NCBI RefSeq assembly: GCF_009192765.1
Contig: NZ_VOHQ01000002.1
Coordinates: 62,001 to 126,000 of the forward strand
DNA from: Agriterribacter humi
GTDB lineage: Bacteria; Bacteroidota; Bacteroidia; Chitinophagales; Chitinophagaceae
Reading direction: 5' to 3'
DNA length: 64,000 bases
A model generated the notes under the pieces. The model saw only the letters and a program-made list of their open reading frames with translations, searched no databases and was not told the DNA's origin. This document shows, piece by piece, positions 8,243 to 16,103 of the stretch (its first letter is position 1; each line of letters opens with the position of its first letter). Both the position numbers and the translations under genes were made by a program.

Positions 8243-8536
8243 ATGGCACAAAAAAAAGGACAGACCGGTAACCCCAATGGCAGACCAAAGGGCAGCCCGA
8301 ATAAAGCAACAAAAGATTTGAGGCAGTGGGTGAATGGATTCATACAAAGCCAAACCGAACAGATACAAAAGGACTGGAAGCAACTGGAACCCAAGGACAG
8401 GATTATTTTGTTTGAAAAGCTACTTAAATATTCCCTGCCTACACTACAGGCCACTTCCCTAACGACAGACTTGGAAAAATTATCTGATGAAGACCTGGAT
8501 CGTATCGTAAATGAAATCTTAAATAAGCAGCAATGA
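8243..8536 (+). CDS. DUF5681-like small protein
   Basis: This 97-residue protein starts with QTGNPNGRPKGSPNKATKD, the signature of DUF5681. That short basic family is often found next to phage terminase genes. A charged helical tail follows (WKQLEPKDRIILFEKLLKYS; LEKLSDEDLDRIVNEIL). No large terminase is visible in this element, so the protein is either a leftover of a packaging module or an element-specific DNA-binding protein. Its stop overlaps the next start by 4 bp (ATGA type). Confidence 0.75.
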   Translation: MAQKKGQTGNPNGRPKGSPNKATKDLRQWVNGFIQSQTEQIQKDWKQLEPKDRIILFEKLLKYSLPTLQATSLTTDLEKLSDEDLDRIVNEILNKQQ

Positions 8537-8763
8537 AAACCCGGATTGAAAAATTAACCTTCCTATCTAAGATGAGAGAGGGAACGATCACAAAAAATGA
8601 ATTGTTCTTTGCCTCTATGGAATTGGATAAATGCACGGCTGATGAATTAAACTGGCTACTGGAAATGAAAATCAAGTTGAACAGGGGAGAAGCACCGGCA
8701 CAGGAGGATAAAGAACATTTTGAACAGTTTAAACGCAACTACAATGCACGTAACAAAAAGTAG
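8533..8763 (+). CDS. Small helical protein, tandem paralogue 1
   Basis: This 76-residue protein of unknown function resembles the next one. Shared features are an initial FLSKMREGTI-type segment, a CTADELNWLLEMK-type helix and a terminal FEQFKRNYNAR segment. It overlaps its upstream neighbour by 4 bp and the next gene by 20 bp. The compact overlaps are typical of phage-type operons. Confidence 0.7.
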   Translation: MKTRIEKLTFLSKMREGTITKNELFFASMELDKCTADELNWLLEMKIKLNRGEAPAQEDKEHFEQFKRNYNARNKK

Positions 8764-9019
8764 GCAGCAAAAAATTGAATTTATACGCCGTATAAAACTG
8801 GGTGAAATATCAGCCGATCAGCTTTTTATTTCTACTCTTGACATGGACAGGTGTACTGTCGCAGAGTTGAATTTCCTGCATGATATGCTGGTAAAGTGTG
8901 AAACCGAAAAAATAGTTATTCCCGATGAGAACAGGAGCCAATTTGATCAATTAAAAAAAGATTATGCAACAAGACAAAATACCCAAAACACGGTGGGGGA
9001 AAATAAAGTTTCTCAATGA
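8744..9019 (+). CDS. Small helical protein, tandem paralogue 2
   Basis: This 91-residue protein is related to the preceding one. FIRRIKLGEISADQLF aligns with FLSKMREGTITKNELF, CTVAELNFLHDML with CTADELNWLLEMK, and FDQLKKDYATR with FEQFKRNYNAR. The ATG at 8744 is chosen over an upstream TTG. It overlaps the neighbours by 20 and 56 bp. Function unknown. Confidence 0.7.
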   Translation: MHVTKSRQQKIEFIRRIKLGEISADQLFISTLDMDRCTVAELNFLHDMLVKCETEKIVIPDENRSQFDQLKKDYATRQNTQNTVGENKVSQ

Positions 9020-9221
9020 CCTGAAGGCTGGAAAAATCACTATTGCGGATATTGCCGGCGATAGCTTCACCATCTGGGATAACGAGGGCGATAATTACAC
9101 CAATACCGGAACAGGAGAAACGATAACCCGGAATGAGTTTGAGGCGCTAACGCTAAAAGGAACACATATTATACTGGTTTTTGCAGATGGGTGTGATCCC
9201 ATAGAAGAAGATTTTGAATAA
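8964..9221 (+). CDS. Small acidic protein sharing the N-terminal motif of its neighbours
   Basis: This 85-residue protein begins KIKFLNDLKAGKITIADI, resembling the start of the two upstream paralogues. It then diverges into an acidic beta-rich domain (FTIWDNEGDNYTNTGTGETI, then THIILVFADGCDPIEEDFE). This looks like a shared N-terminal module fused to a different C-terminus. It is the last gene of the tightly overlapped run; 145 bp of gene-free DNA follows before the tape-measure gene. Confidence 0.65.
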   Translation: MQQDKIPKTRWGKIKFLNDLKAGKITIADIAGDSFTIWDNEGDNYTNTGTGETITRNEFEALTLKGTHIILVFADGCDPIEEDFE

Positions 9222-9366
9222 AAACTAACGATAAAGAAGTAGCTTTATACTATCTACGCTATAAGCGACAACACACACTCCAATCTTTTTTTACACTTCT
9301 CATTCAGACACTCCCACGCACTACACATCGTTGTATTCTCAATTGTTTAATTATTAAATAGGAAAT

Positions 9367-11325
9367 ATGGAAGAAGGTTTAAAAATCCGTGTTGGTGCGG
9401 ATTTATCTGAAGTTGATAAAGGGTTCGATACACTCATTAGTAAGGCTAAAGAGTTGGGCAAGTCTGTTGGCTCGTCAATCAGCACATCCGGAATAGATAA
9501 GTTAAGCGAATCTCTTGAAACGGCAAGCGAAAATGCACAGGACATTGCAGCTGATCTATCTAAAATTGGCGGCAAGAGTGTTAAGCCTATTATTGTAGAC
9601 GTAGACACACACGCGGCAGAAAAAGCAGTAGACGATTTAGAAAAAGATATTGACAAACTTGGCAGAAAGGCTCCAAGGAGCACCGGTGTCGGTGGTTTTG
9701 ATGACTTTACGCAGAAGATAAAGGGTATAAAAAAACCTACCAACGATGCCACCCGTTCCCTTGTTGACCTATCCCGAATAGCACAAGATGCCCCTTTTGG
9801 ATTTATAGGTATCGCTAACAATATTAACCCTGCATTAGAATCATTTCAACGTTTAAAAACAGAATCCGGAAGTACAGGCAAAGCGTTAAAATCACTTGTA
9901 CTCGGTCTTGCCGGCCCCGCTGGTATAGGCGTTGCATTTAGTGTTATATCATCTGCATTAGTTGTTGCGGTGCAAAAATACGGATCAGTAAGCAACGCTA
10001 TCAAAGCATTAACCGGTGATTTATCAGCAGCGCAACGGGTTCTTAATGATTTTAATAAGGCGTTTGCAACTTCTGGCGGTAATGCATTAGCTGAAAAATC
10101 AAATCTTGAAAGCCTTGTATCTATTGCCAGGAATGCAGCGCTATCAACTGAAGCAAGAAAAAACGCAATTGAAGAAATTAACAATAAATACCCGCTCTAT
10201 TTAAAGAATCTCAATCTTGAAACATTAAACACAAATGAAACTTCGATTGCCATAGGTAAGCAAATAAAACTACTTGATCTACGGGCAAAGCAGGAGGCAA
10301 TATCAACTGTACTTAAAAAGAAATATGTTGAATTAATTGAGAATGAAACAAAAAGCGTAGACGAGCAGCTTGGAGTGTGGGATCAGATTGTTGTAACGGC
10401 AAAAAAGCAATTTAATATTTCTGACGGATTAGTGGATGCGGCGGTACGTGGAACTAAAAACTATAAAAAACAGAACGATGAATTAAATAGAGGGGTAGGT
10501 ATCTTGAAAAAACAGCAAGATGCTGTTAATACTGCAATAGCTGAAATAGGCGGCTTTACTGTTCAGCCAGATAAAACGAAAAGGGCTGCAAGTGAGGCAG
10601 CAAAACAGATTGAAAAAGCATTCAAACTTATTGCCCCAGAAATCGAAATCCCCGTTTCATTCGGCGGCAAACAAATCTTTAGCGAATCTGTTAAAGAGAT
10701 GTACGATGCCTTTAAGAATTTCAAGACATACTTTGAGCAAAAGGATGATTTAAAAATTGAGGTGCCGCTTACTATTGACAAATCAAAACCCATTATCCCG
10801 CCCGAACATATACAGCAGGCAATAACACAGATGCAAGCCATGCAGTCAGAACTTGATGCAATGGCGCTCTTTGTAGGCGGTCCGCTTTCAGAGACTTTTG
10901 CCGGCTTATTTAGAACGATTGCCACAGACGGTAAATTATCCATGAAACAGGTGGGGCAGGCTGCAAAACAATTGGTGACCGATCTTATTGCCGCCGCCGT
11001 TAAAGCCGCTGTGCTGGCTGTGATATTTAAAGCATTTGGCGGGAAAGCGGGCGCAGTTGGATCATTTGGCAGCTTGTTCAAAGGCTTATTAACAGGGGGC
11101 AGCAAAATGGCAACAGGCGGCATAGTTCCCCCTGGCTTTGAGAACGACACCTTCCCGGCGAGATTATCATCCAGAGAAGCAGTTATTCCACTTGACAGAT
11201 TAGAAAGCATGATAGGCGGCAGGCGTGAGGGTAGCGGTGAGATGGTTGCCCGGCTCCGGGGTGCCGGTCCCGATCTTATATTATTCCTTGAACGACAGAA
11301 ACGCTCACAAAACAGGTCATTTTAA
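9367..11325 (+). CDS. Phage tail tape-measure-like protein
   Basis: This 652-residue protein resembles tape-measure proteins, which set tail length in long-tailed phages. It starts LKIRVGADLSEVDKGFDTLI, has long coiled-coil-prone regions and a hydrophobic central segment (SLVLGLAGPAGIGVAFSVIS). A second hydrophobic stretch (VKAAVLAVIFKAFGGKAG) precedes the characteristic C-terminus (ATGGIVPPGFENDTFPARLS, then REAVIPLDRLE). It is short, consistent with a short tail. No other tail gene lies nearby; upstream are small overlapping genes and downstream a terminator. A gene normally buried in a tail operon is isolated here. Confidence 0.85.
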   Translation: MEEGLKIRVGADLSEVDKGFDTLISKAKELGKSVGSSISTSGIDKLSESLETASENAQDIAADLSKIGGKSVKPIIVDVDTHAAEKAVDDLEKDIDKLGRKAPRSTGVGGFDDFTQKIKGIKKPTNDATRSLVDLSRIAQDAPFGFIGIANNINPALESFQRLKTESGSTGKALKSLVLGLAGPAGIGVAFSVISSALVVAVQKYGSVSNAIKALTGDLSAAQRVLNDFNKAFATSGGNALAEKSNLESLVSIARNAALSTEARKNAIEEINNKYPLYLKNLNLETLNTNETSIAIGKQIKLLDLRAKQEAISTVLKKKYVELIENETKSVDEQLGVWDQIVVTAKKQFNISDGLVDAAVRGTKNYKKQNDELNRGVGILKKQQDAVNTAIAEIGGFTVQPDKTKRAASEAAKQIEKAFKLIAPEIEIPVSFGGKQIFSESVKEMYDAFKNFKTYFEQKDDLKIEVPLTIDKSKPIIPPEHIQQAITQMQAMQSELDAMALFVGGPLSETFAGLFRTIATDGKLSMKQVGQAAKQLVTDLIAAAVKAAVLAVIFKAFGGKAGAVGSFGSLFKGLLTGGSKMATGGIVPPGFENDTFPARLSSREAVIPLDRLESMIGGRREGSGEMVARLRGAGPDLILFLERQKRSQNRSF

Positions 11326-11355
11326 CCACTCCGTATATTTCAGATTTAAAACTTA

Positions 11356-11383
11356 CCCCTGGCTATTCTTAGCCGGGGTTTAT
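11356..11383 (+). terminator. Terminator after tape-measure gene
   Basis: CCCC plus GGCTA pairs with TAGCC plus GGGG around a TTCT loop with one bulged T, and a TT-rich tail follows. It ends the rightward early block of the element. It touches the 3' end of the leftward membrane-protein gene, so the two blocks converge here. Confidence 0.7.
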
Positions 11384-12060
11384 TGATTCAGTTGTTTGTT
11401 ATTCTTGATTTGATTTTCAACTGGCCTTATATAAAAAAACAGGGTCAATAATAAAAGCCATATTGATATTGCTAAAACTACATTCACGAGCAAATCAGAG
11501 GGATATTGTCCCTTTATGTTATATAGCATCCAACCTCCGTAACTGATTGGCAGAATAATACTTCCTAATAATGGGAGCCATAGAATAAATAAAAATATCG
11601 TGGTTAATATTGATCCTTTCATTGTAACAAGCCGGGAAAACTGGGTTATTATTGAAAATGGCAGTATTGCACTAAGAAATGAATTTATGTGGTTTAGATT
11701 GTAATATTTTTCTTCCGGTTGCTGGTTATACACTTCAAAAGCTAACGTTTTTGTTATTTGAAGTAATTCAGACTGATTTTTGGAAAGTAGTGCATATTCC
11801 ATTAGCAGATAAGCAAATGCCAGCGGCATTAACTTCGCAATCAATGAAAAGTCTTTAAGCCCAAATGGACCCATACTTATTGACAGCAATCCATCGCTTG
11901 AAGAAATAAAATAAGTTAGTCCAACGATTAGCATGTACAGGGTAAGAGTATTAAGCCTCTTGTTGGTGGTGGTGAGCTTGGTGTACATTCTGCTATAAAA
12001 ATCAAAAACCCTTTCTTCAGAATTTTCGTTTATGAAATCTTCTATTTCTGCCTTAGTCAT
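11380..12060 (-). CDS. Multi-pass membrane protein beside HEPN-motif gene
   Basis: This 226-residue protein has a charged N-terminus (TKAEIEDFINENSEERVFDF) and about five hydrophobic segments. They are LNTLTLYMLIVGLTYFISS, LIAKLMPLAFAYLLMEYALL, a weaker INSFLSAILPFSIITQF, a long helix pair around LFILWLPLLGSIILPISYGG, and LLVNVVLAISIWLLLLTLFF. The family is not recognised. It begins 46 bp downstream of the HEPN-motif gene on the same strand, suggesting a two-gene module. Membrane effectors paired with a nuclease-like sensor occur in anti-phage systems, but that role here is inference. Confidence 0.7.
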   Translation of the reverse strand: MTKAEIEDFINENSEERVFDFYSRMYTKLTTTNKRLNTLTLYMLIVGLTYFISSSDGLLSISMGPFGLKDFSLIAKLMPLAFAYLLMEYALLSKNQSELLQITKTLAFEVYNQQPEEKYYNLNHINSFLSAILPFSIITQFSRLVTMKGSILTTIFLFILWLPLLGSIILPISYGGWMLYNIKGQYPSDLLVNVVLAISIWLLLLTLFFYIRPVENQIKNNKQLNQ

Positions 12061-12106
12061 TGAATATCGATTTGCAAAAAATTAATTATATCCTATGGAA
12101 GTTGAG

Positions 12107-12643
12107 TTAATCTACGTCAGGTGACCCGCTTGCGGGCGGAACTATAAATTCTTTATTTAAAGAATCTTTGCTTATTGGAGGAACAGACAATATAAATCTC
12201 TCGAATTTATTACGATTGTCGTACTCCTTATTGATAATAAAGTCACATGCTTCTTTGAAATCAAAATACATATCTTCTGCCTTCAAATTAAGCCTATTGC
12301 CATTCTCTACTAAATGAGGTAATTCATTCTTACTTGATAGCGTTATTTCATACTTAGGAACCGCAGCATGTAGTAACCCGCATCTAAATGAATGATAGAG
12401 GTCATACTTTTCTAAGTATTGGCTGTATTTCTGCAAGCTTGGTATGGATTTAATTGCGTGTTCGAAATCTGTTTTGGAAGCACCATTCGTATTCCATTGC
12501 TCAGATTTATTTAGGCATTTTCCCAAGAACTCAATCCCTACTGCCATTACCATAAAGGATATGTATGGATTGGTATTTACAATAACTCCCAATTCATCAA
12601 TGAAAATCTGTTGGATAAACTGCTTAGTATTCAGGGTTGCCAT
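12107..12643 (-). CDS. HEPN-motif protein, possible RNase or defence factor
   Basis: This 178-residue alpha-helical protein contains FRCGLLHAAVPKY (about residues 87-99). Here Arg and His stand in an R-x4-H arrangement, the catalytic signature of HEPN ribonucleases. The preceding helices (YISFMVMAVGIEFLGKCL; LQKYSQYLEKYDLYHSF) fit a helical bundle. HEPN proteins commonly act in toxin-antitoxin and abortive-infection systems. Whether this member cuts RNA is unknown. It is upstream of the membrane-protein gene and opposite to the replication operon, as accessory genes often are. Confidence 0.65.
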   Translation of the reverse strand: MATLNTKQFIQQIFIDELGVIVNTNPYISFMVMAVGIEFLGKCLNKSEQWNTNGASKTDFEHAIKSIPSLQKYSQYLEKYDLYHSFRCGLLHAAVPKYEITLSSKNELPHLVENGNRLNLKAEDMYFDFKEACDFIINKEYDNRNKFERFILSVPPISKDSLNKEFIVPPASGSPDVD

Positions 12644-12699
12644 GAAACTAATTTACTTATAATATTTCAAGAAGATATATTTCTGATTCAAACGGGCAT

Positions 12700-12725
12700 A
12701 AAAAGCCCGGAATTAATCCCGGGCT
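12700..12725 (-). terminator. Leftward terminator after the regulatory-region genes
   Basis: The stem AGCCCGG/CCGGGCT (12704-12710 and 12719-12725) has an 8-base loop. Read on the minus strand it is followed by five T. It follows the gene ending at 12742 and separates the leftward gene group 13673-12742 from the HEPN gene. Confidence 0.85.
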
Positions 12726-12741
12726 ATAAAAACATTAGCAT

Positions 12742-12942
12742 CTAATTTAGGCGCTCCTTGCGCTGCGCATCTTTCAATGCAACATCGATTAGTGGCTGCT
12801 GGTGCGGGGAGTAAGAAGAAAGAAGCCGCTCTAATGATAAAGTGGGGCAAACGTGCCGCTTCAATGGGTAAGGAAAAGCATCGTAAGGACAATGCGACAG
12901 GCGATCACATTTTAAGCAGGTTGGGTTAATTTCACTTTTCAT
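12742..12942 (-). CDS. Small cysteine-rich protein
   Basis: This 66-residue protein has cysteines in CLKCDRLSHCPYD and a fourth in KRHVCPTLSLERL, suggesting a small zinc-binding fold. The rest is basic and helical. It starts 24 bp after the preceding leftward gene and is followed by a good terminator, so it is the last gene of the leftward group. Function unknown. Confidence 0.6.
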   Translation of the reverse strand: MKSEINPTCLKCDRLSHCPYDAFPYPLKRHVCPTLSLERLLSSYSPHQQPLIDVALKDAQRKERLN

Positions 12943-12966
12943 TGTAATTGATTGTAAGGTTAATAA

Positions 12967-13443
12967 TTAAGCAGCTTTCTTTTGTTCCCGTTCCGCTTCT
13001 TCTTCCATTTCTTCTATTTCGGCAAATAGAAAAGCAACCTCAAACAATGCCGTGAAGTTTGCCATAAATTCGTTGTGATAGCGTTTGGAGATACCATATT
13101 CCGCGTTACCTAATGTATGAACTGAACATGCTCTTAACATTTGATGGTAATATTCTTCTACTCCGCCGTGTCTATGAATTTTTCTCATAGCCTCCCTCAT
13201 TCCAGATTTGTCACAGCGCATCCACGGCCCGGTTATCTCTTTAAGTATAAGTCCCGTTGAGAAATGTAGTGAGCCGACGTCTACAAACCCATTTACCGGT
13301 TGGGGAGGTGCTTCCAATACGCGTATAGAGTATAGCACGTCAACTATAAAATCTACCAGATTGTCGGGTGTTTCAAAGCGGTTTACTAAAACATCTACAG
13401 CCTTTTCATACAGGCATGCAATTGAGTCTTTTACCTTTTTCAT
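12967..13443 (-). CDS. Hypothetical protein of the leftward regulatory group
   Basis: The ATG at 13443 gives 158 residues (MKKVKDSIACLYEKAVDVLV...). A start at 13497 would add 18 hydrophobic residues and is less likely. The protein is helical, with a basic-aromatic middle (MREAMRKIHRHGGVEEYYHQ) and an acidic coiled C-terminus (EIEEMEEEAEREQKKAA). No family recognised. Confidence 0.65.
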   Translation of the reverse strand: MKKVKDSIACLYEKAVDVLVNRFETPDNLVDFIVDVLYSIRVLEAPPQPVNGFVDVGSLHFSTGLILKEITGPWMRCDKSGMREAMRKIHRHGGVEEYYHQMLRACSVHTLGNAEYGISKRYHNEFMANFTALFEVAFLFAEIEEMEEEAEREQKKAA

Positions 13444-13502
13444 GATGATAGTTTTAAAAGTAAAGTAATGTGGTAGGGTTAAAATTGGCAGAGCCACGGT
13501 TA

Positions 13503-13673
13503 CTACCGGGACCGCTTTTTACTTTTGGGTGTAGGCTTGTACTTAGCCACTTTTACGAACGGGGGGCGGTCCTGCTGCCCTGTCCAGGGCTTATAGCTTT
13601 TTTCAATTGGGTTGCTCATGGCAAACACCAGTTCTACGTAGCGGAGTCTTTGTTGAAGGTTTGAATGTGTCAT
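13503..13673 (-). CDS. Small basic protein next to divergent operators
   Basis: This 56-residue frame on the minus strand starts MTHSNLQQRLRYVELVFAMS and ends in a very basic tail (KYKPTPKSKKRSR). It begins 34 bp from the nearest of three operator-like repeats and is divergent from the gene at 13810. The position and basic tail suggest a regulatory or nucleic-acid-binding protein, but the ORF is short and unproven. Confidence 0.45.
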   Translation of the reverse strand: MTHSNLQQRLRYVELVFAMSNPIEKSYKPWTGQQDRPPFVKVAKYKPTPKSKKRSR

Positions 13674-13706
13674 GTCAACTGTTTTAATGTTTCATAAAGA
13701 TAACCC

Positions 13707-13775
13707 GGTTAACTGAGATAACCAATGATGTTTGGTAAAAAGTTATCCACATTAACCAAGTTATTTCAGTTAACC
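13707..13775. promoter_or_regulatory. Divergent operator array, three copies
   Basis: GGTTAACTGAGATAACC at 13707-13723 recurs inverted at 13760-13775 (GTTATTTCAGTTAACC, one mismatch). A third, more degenerate inverted copy is at 13742-13757 (GTTATCCACATTAACC). The repeats fill the gap between the leftward 13673 and rightward 13810 genes. Three repressor-type sites in a divergent intergenic region resemble a temperate-phage switch. Confidence 0.65.
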
Positions 13776-13809
13776 ACTTTTAATATTATCTTTGTTATAA
13801 ATATTTAAT

Positions 13810-14040
13810 ATGGCTCCGGTAAAAAAATCAGTTACACCAGGACAGACAACCATACCCCAGGTGGGGGTTAAGAGAGTACCTGTTGCAGTATTAGACAAAT
13901 TGCAGGCTATTGCTACGCTTGAAGGTGTACAATACAATGAAATATATAACTTGGCTTTTGTTAAGCTTATTGAAGCCTATGAAGTAAAGAACGGAAAAGT
14001 AAAGGTCCGCCCTAAGGGGAAAGGATTAGAGGGAATTTAA
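13810..14040 (+). CDS. Small putative DNA-binding regulator (RHH-like)
   Basis: This 76-residue protein has a disordered basic N-terminus. It then has VKRVPVAVLDKLQAIATLEG and VQYNEIYNLAFVKLIEAYE, a strand-helix-helix pattern like ribbon-helix-helix repressors. It lies immediately right of the operator array and is the best candidate for its ligand. The assignment rests on pattern only. Confidence 0.6.
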   Translation: MAPVKKSVTPGQTTIPQVGVKRVPVAVLDKLQAIATLEGVQYNEIYNLAFVKLIEAYEVKNGKVKVRPKGKGLEGI

Positions 14041-14161
14041 TTGTTTAAATTAATGCCTCGTGGACAGAGGAACATCAGATGACTTCAAGCCATTAGGGGT
14101 GATGGTTTAAAAAAGCCATGCCGCCTGCCCAGGAAAGATACAATAACGAAAAAAAGCCAAA

Positions 14162-14365
14162 ATGGATAATGCAAAAATATTAAAAGCAGTAAAAACCTCG
14201 ATTGAGAACGAAAACAGGATAGATGATGAAGCAGCAGCTGAACTACTTGGTATAACTAAAAAGACGCTACAAAACAGAATACATCGTATACCGGCGCACC
14301 TGTATACAATAAGCCCGGTAAATGGGAAAAGATTTTGGTATAAAGATAAACTAATGGGTACATAA
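14162..14365 (+). CDS. Small HTH protein
   Basis: This 67-residue protein contains RIDDEAAAELLGITKKTLQN, a helix-turn-helix of the excisionase/MerR-like kind. The wing region is YTISPVNGKRFWYKDKL. It lies between the regulator at 13810 and the excisionase-like gene at 14427. It is probably a DNA-binding accessory protein; its target is unknown. Confidence 0.65.
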   Translation: MDNAKILKAVKTSIENENRIDDEAAAELLGITKKTLQNRIHRIPAHLYTISPVNGKRFWYKDKLMGT

Positions 14366-14426
14366 CCGGTGGCCACATGGACAAACTAAAGGTTGTGAAG
14401 AAAGCAAGAAAATAGTATATTTAAAT

Positions 14427-14681
14427 ATGCTCACACCTGAAAAGGAGAGATTATTAAAAGAGCTTAACAAAAATTTGAGCCTGCAGAAAAAGATACTTAC
14501 GCTACAAGAGGCGGCAGGCCTTCTAAATATATCAAAAAGCTATCTGTATAAAATGGTGCATTGGGGTATAGTGCCATATTCAAAGCCGAACGGTAAGCTG
14601 TTATATTTTGACAGGAAGCAGCTTGAAGAGTGGGCGCTATCAAGCCCCGACATGAAGAAGGGGTGCCGCAATCTACCATAG
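14427..14681 (+). CDS. Excisionase-like HTH protein, paralogue of 4586 gene
   Basis: This 84-residue winged helix-turn-helix protein has ILTLQEAAGLLNISKSYLYK and VPYSKPNGKLLYFDRKQLEE, closely matching ILTFQEGCQYIGYKPSYVYK and IPFSKPNGKKIFFEREKLEA of the gene at 4586. After SSPDM it ends quickly (KKGCRNLP). In the -1 frame an acidic, protein-like reading continues for about 50 codons to about 14806, so a frameshift may have shortened it. Confidence 0.75.
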   Translation: MLTPEKERLLKELNKNLSLQKKILTLQEAAGLLNISKSYLYKMVHWGIVPYSKPNGKLLYFDRKQLEEWALSSPDMKKGCRNLP

Positions 14682-14765
14682 AAATTACGGGAGATGCAAA
14701 TAAAGCCGCAGTACCTCTTTTAGATGTTTCGGCAGAACCAATAAAATTAATAAATCCAACAGACA

Positions 14766-15137
14766 ATGGCAAAAGCAGCAAAGAAAGCCCCAAAGAAGAG
14801 GGCAGATAAATACGAAGAAAAGGAAGCTATCAAAGGCAGCTTCGAAGATGTTATTGGGGTGTCTGTTAAAAACTCAAATAAAAGCACAAAAAATATGTTA
14901 GTAGAATTTACAGATAACATTAGAGGAATCGATTATTCTTTTCAAAGGGTATTTTATGCAGATAAACTTAAGTATCATGTCACATATAACGATGCAGACA
15001 ATACGCCTGTTACATTTAGAATGTCAAGAGAGGACGAGGGATATTTTAAAATTGAAGCACAATCCCTTCCAATTCAAGTATTAGACTCAGAGGGAGAACT
15101 GAGTAATAGAATCTTAGAAAATGAAGAGCAGTTTTAA
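14766..15137 (+). CDS. Hypothetical protein
   Basis: This 123-residue protein has a very basic N-terminal tail (AKAAKKAPKKRADKYEEK) and a beta-rich body (MLVEFTDNIRGIDYSFQRVF; YHVTYNDADNTPVTFRM). Not recognised. It lies downstream of the excisionase-like gene and is probably cotranscribed. The basic tail hints at nucleic-acid binding, but no motif supports it. Confidence 0.6.
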   Translation: MAKAAKKAPKKRADKYEEKEAIKGSFEDVIGVSVKNSNKSTKNMLVEFTDNIRGIDYSFQRVFYADKLKYHVTYNDADNTPVTFRMSREDEGYFKIEAQSLPIQVLDSEGELSNRILENEEQF

Positions 15138-15243
15138 AATAGTTAATAGGTAGCCTTTGAGCAACAGCCGCTCCGGTAGCAATGCCGGGCATTTTTTACG
15201 TTACTTGTCCCAACACGTATATAGTTGTCCGTTAGAATATATT

Positions 15244-15256
15244 GTACTTTTAGTAC
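15244..15256. promoter_or_regulatory. Small palindrome in promoter of 15303 gene
   Basis: GTACT-TTT-AGTAC forms a perfect 5-bp inverted repeat 47 bp before the ATG at 15303, in an AT-rich promoter-like spacer. It may be an operator; evidence is limited to position and symmetry. Confidence 0.35.
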
Positions 15257-15302
15257 TCGGGTCTGTGGCAAATAAAAAGGAGTCATATAAAAAAACGAAC
15301 CT

Positions 15303-15542
15303 ATGATAGAATTTTATCCCCAATGCTTTAAAACTTCAAAATACAAGGTCGAAGTCCGAAGCCAACACCACGGAAATTATCACTTCATAGTGAAGGCTGA
15401 TAATTCAGAAATTTACAGCTTCAACTGGTATGATAGCTCGTATACGGGCGAAAGAATTAAGTCAGCATTTATGCATAGTAATGTTGATCAAATAGAAAAT
15501 GAGGTGCTAACCTATTTCACCGTTTACAAAATTTCAAACTGA
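15303..15542 (+). CDS. Small hypothetical protein
   Basis: This 79-residue protein is beta-rich and aromatic (YKVEVRSQHHGNYHFIVKAD; IYSFNWYDSSYTGERI), with no signal peptide or cysteines beyond one near the start. Not recognised. It has its own upstream spacer of about 165 bp and is probably transcribed separately. Confidence 0.5.
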   Translation: MIEFYPQCFKTSKYKVEVRSQHHGNYHFIVKADNSEIYSFNWYDSSYTGERIKSAFMHSNVDQIENEVLTYFTVYKISN

Positions 15543-15647
15543 AGCACTACCCGTTTTTTATTTTCTGATTACTACATTTGCGAGCTATTGAAGTCATGAT
15601 ACGCAGCGAGTGTTTTTGCTTTGTATATTGAGAAAAAAGCAAGTACA

Positions 15648-16058
15648 ATGAATATTATACCTACTCATGAAGAGCTGCAGGAAGTAAAAAAGTTTAACCG
15701 CCATATTGAATGGCTGAAGCGAAAGGAGCTTAAAGAAGGTTACACCGCCTCGGCGGGCGAAATAATGAAAATTACCGGGTGGACAAAAGACCGGCTAAAA
15801 GGTGAGAGGGAACGCGGCACAATTAGATCAAAGAAGTACGGGACTCAATTTCGATACGATTTAAGCAGCCTTCCGGAAGTGTATAAGCAGAAGATTATCT
15901 ATGCCCCAAATGAGAAAGAACAACAAATAAACTCCCCAATTTCTAATCCACACCATATGGAAGAACAATTTTCATCCGGGAATAAAAAGGGAACACTAAA
16001 CCTTATCAATCCTGAATTCTTTAATATTTATTTTAAAACTGCATCTATCTCGTTTTAA
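15648..16058 (+). CDS. Putative DNA-binding protein, paralogue pair member 1
   Basis: The ATG at 15648 gives 136 residues; a TTG at 15621 is not needed. The core is HIEWLKRKELKEGYTASAGE, then IMKITGWTKDRLKGERERGT and IRSKKYGTQFRYDLSSLPEV, a helix-turn-helix-like arrangement with a small wing. The C-terminal 45 residues look disordered. The next gene has the same core. Confidence 0.6.
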   Translation: MNIIPTHEELQEVKKFNRHIEWLKRKELKEGYTASAGEIMKITGWTKDRLKGERERGTIRSKKYGTQFRYDLSSLPEVYKQKIIYAPNEKEQQINSPISNPHHMEEQFSSGNKKGTLNLINPEFFNIYFKTASISF

Positions 16059-16103
16059 TAATAGCAAACCAAGCACCTCAAATATCTAAATATCTACAAG
16101 GTT

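Noticed and set aside
13470-13664. Plus-strand 64-residue ORF
   Set aside because: It opposes the better minus-strand frame at 13503-13673 and lies in its shadow.
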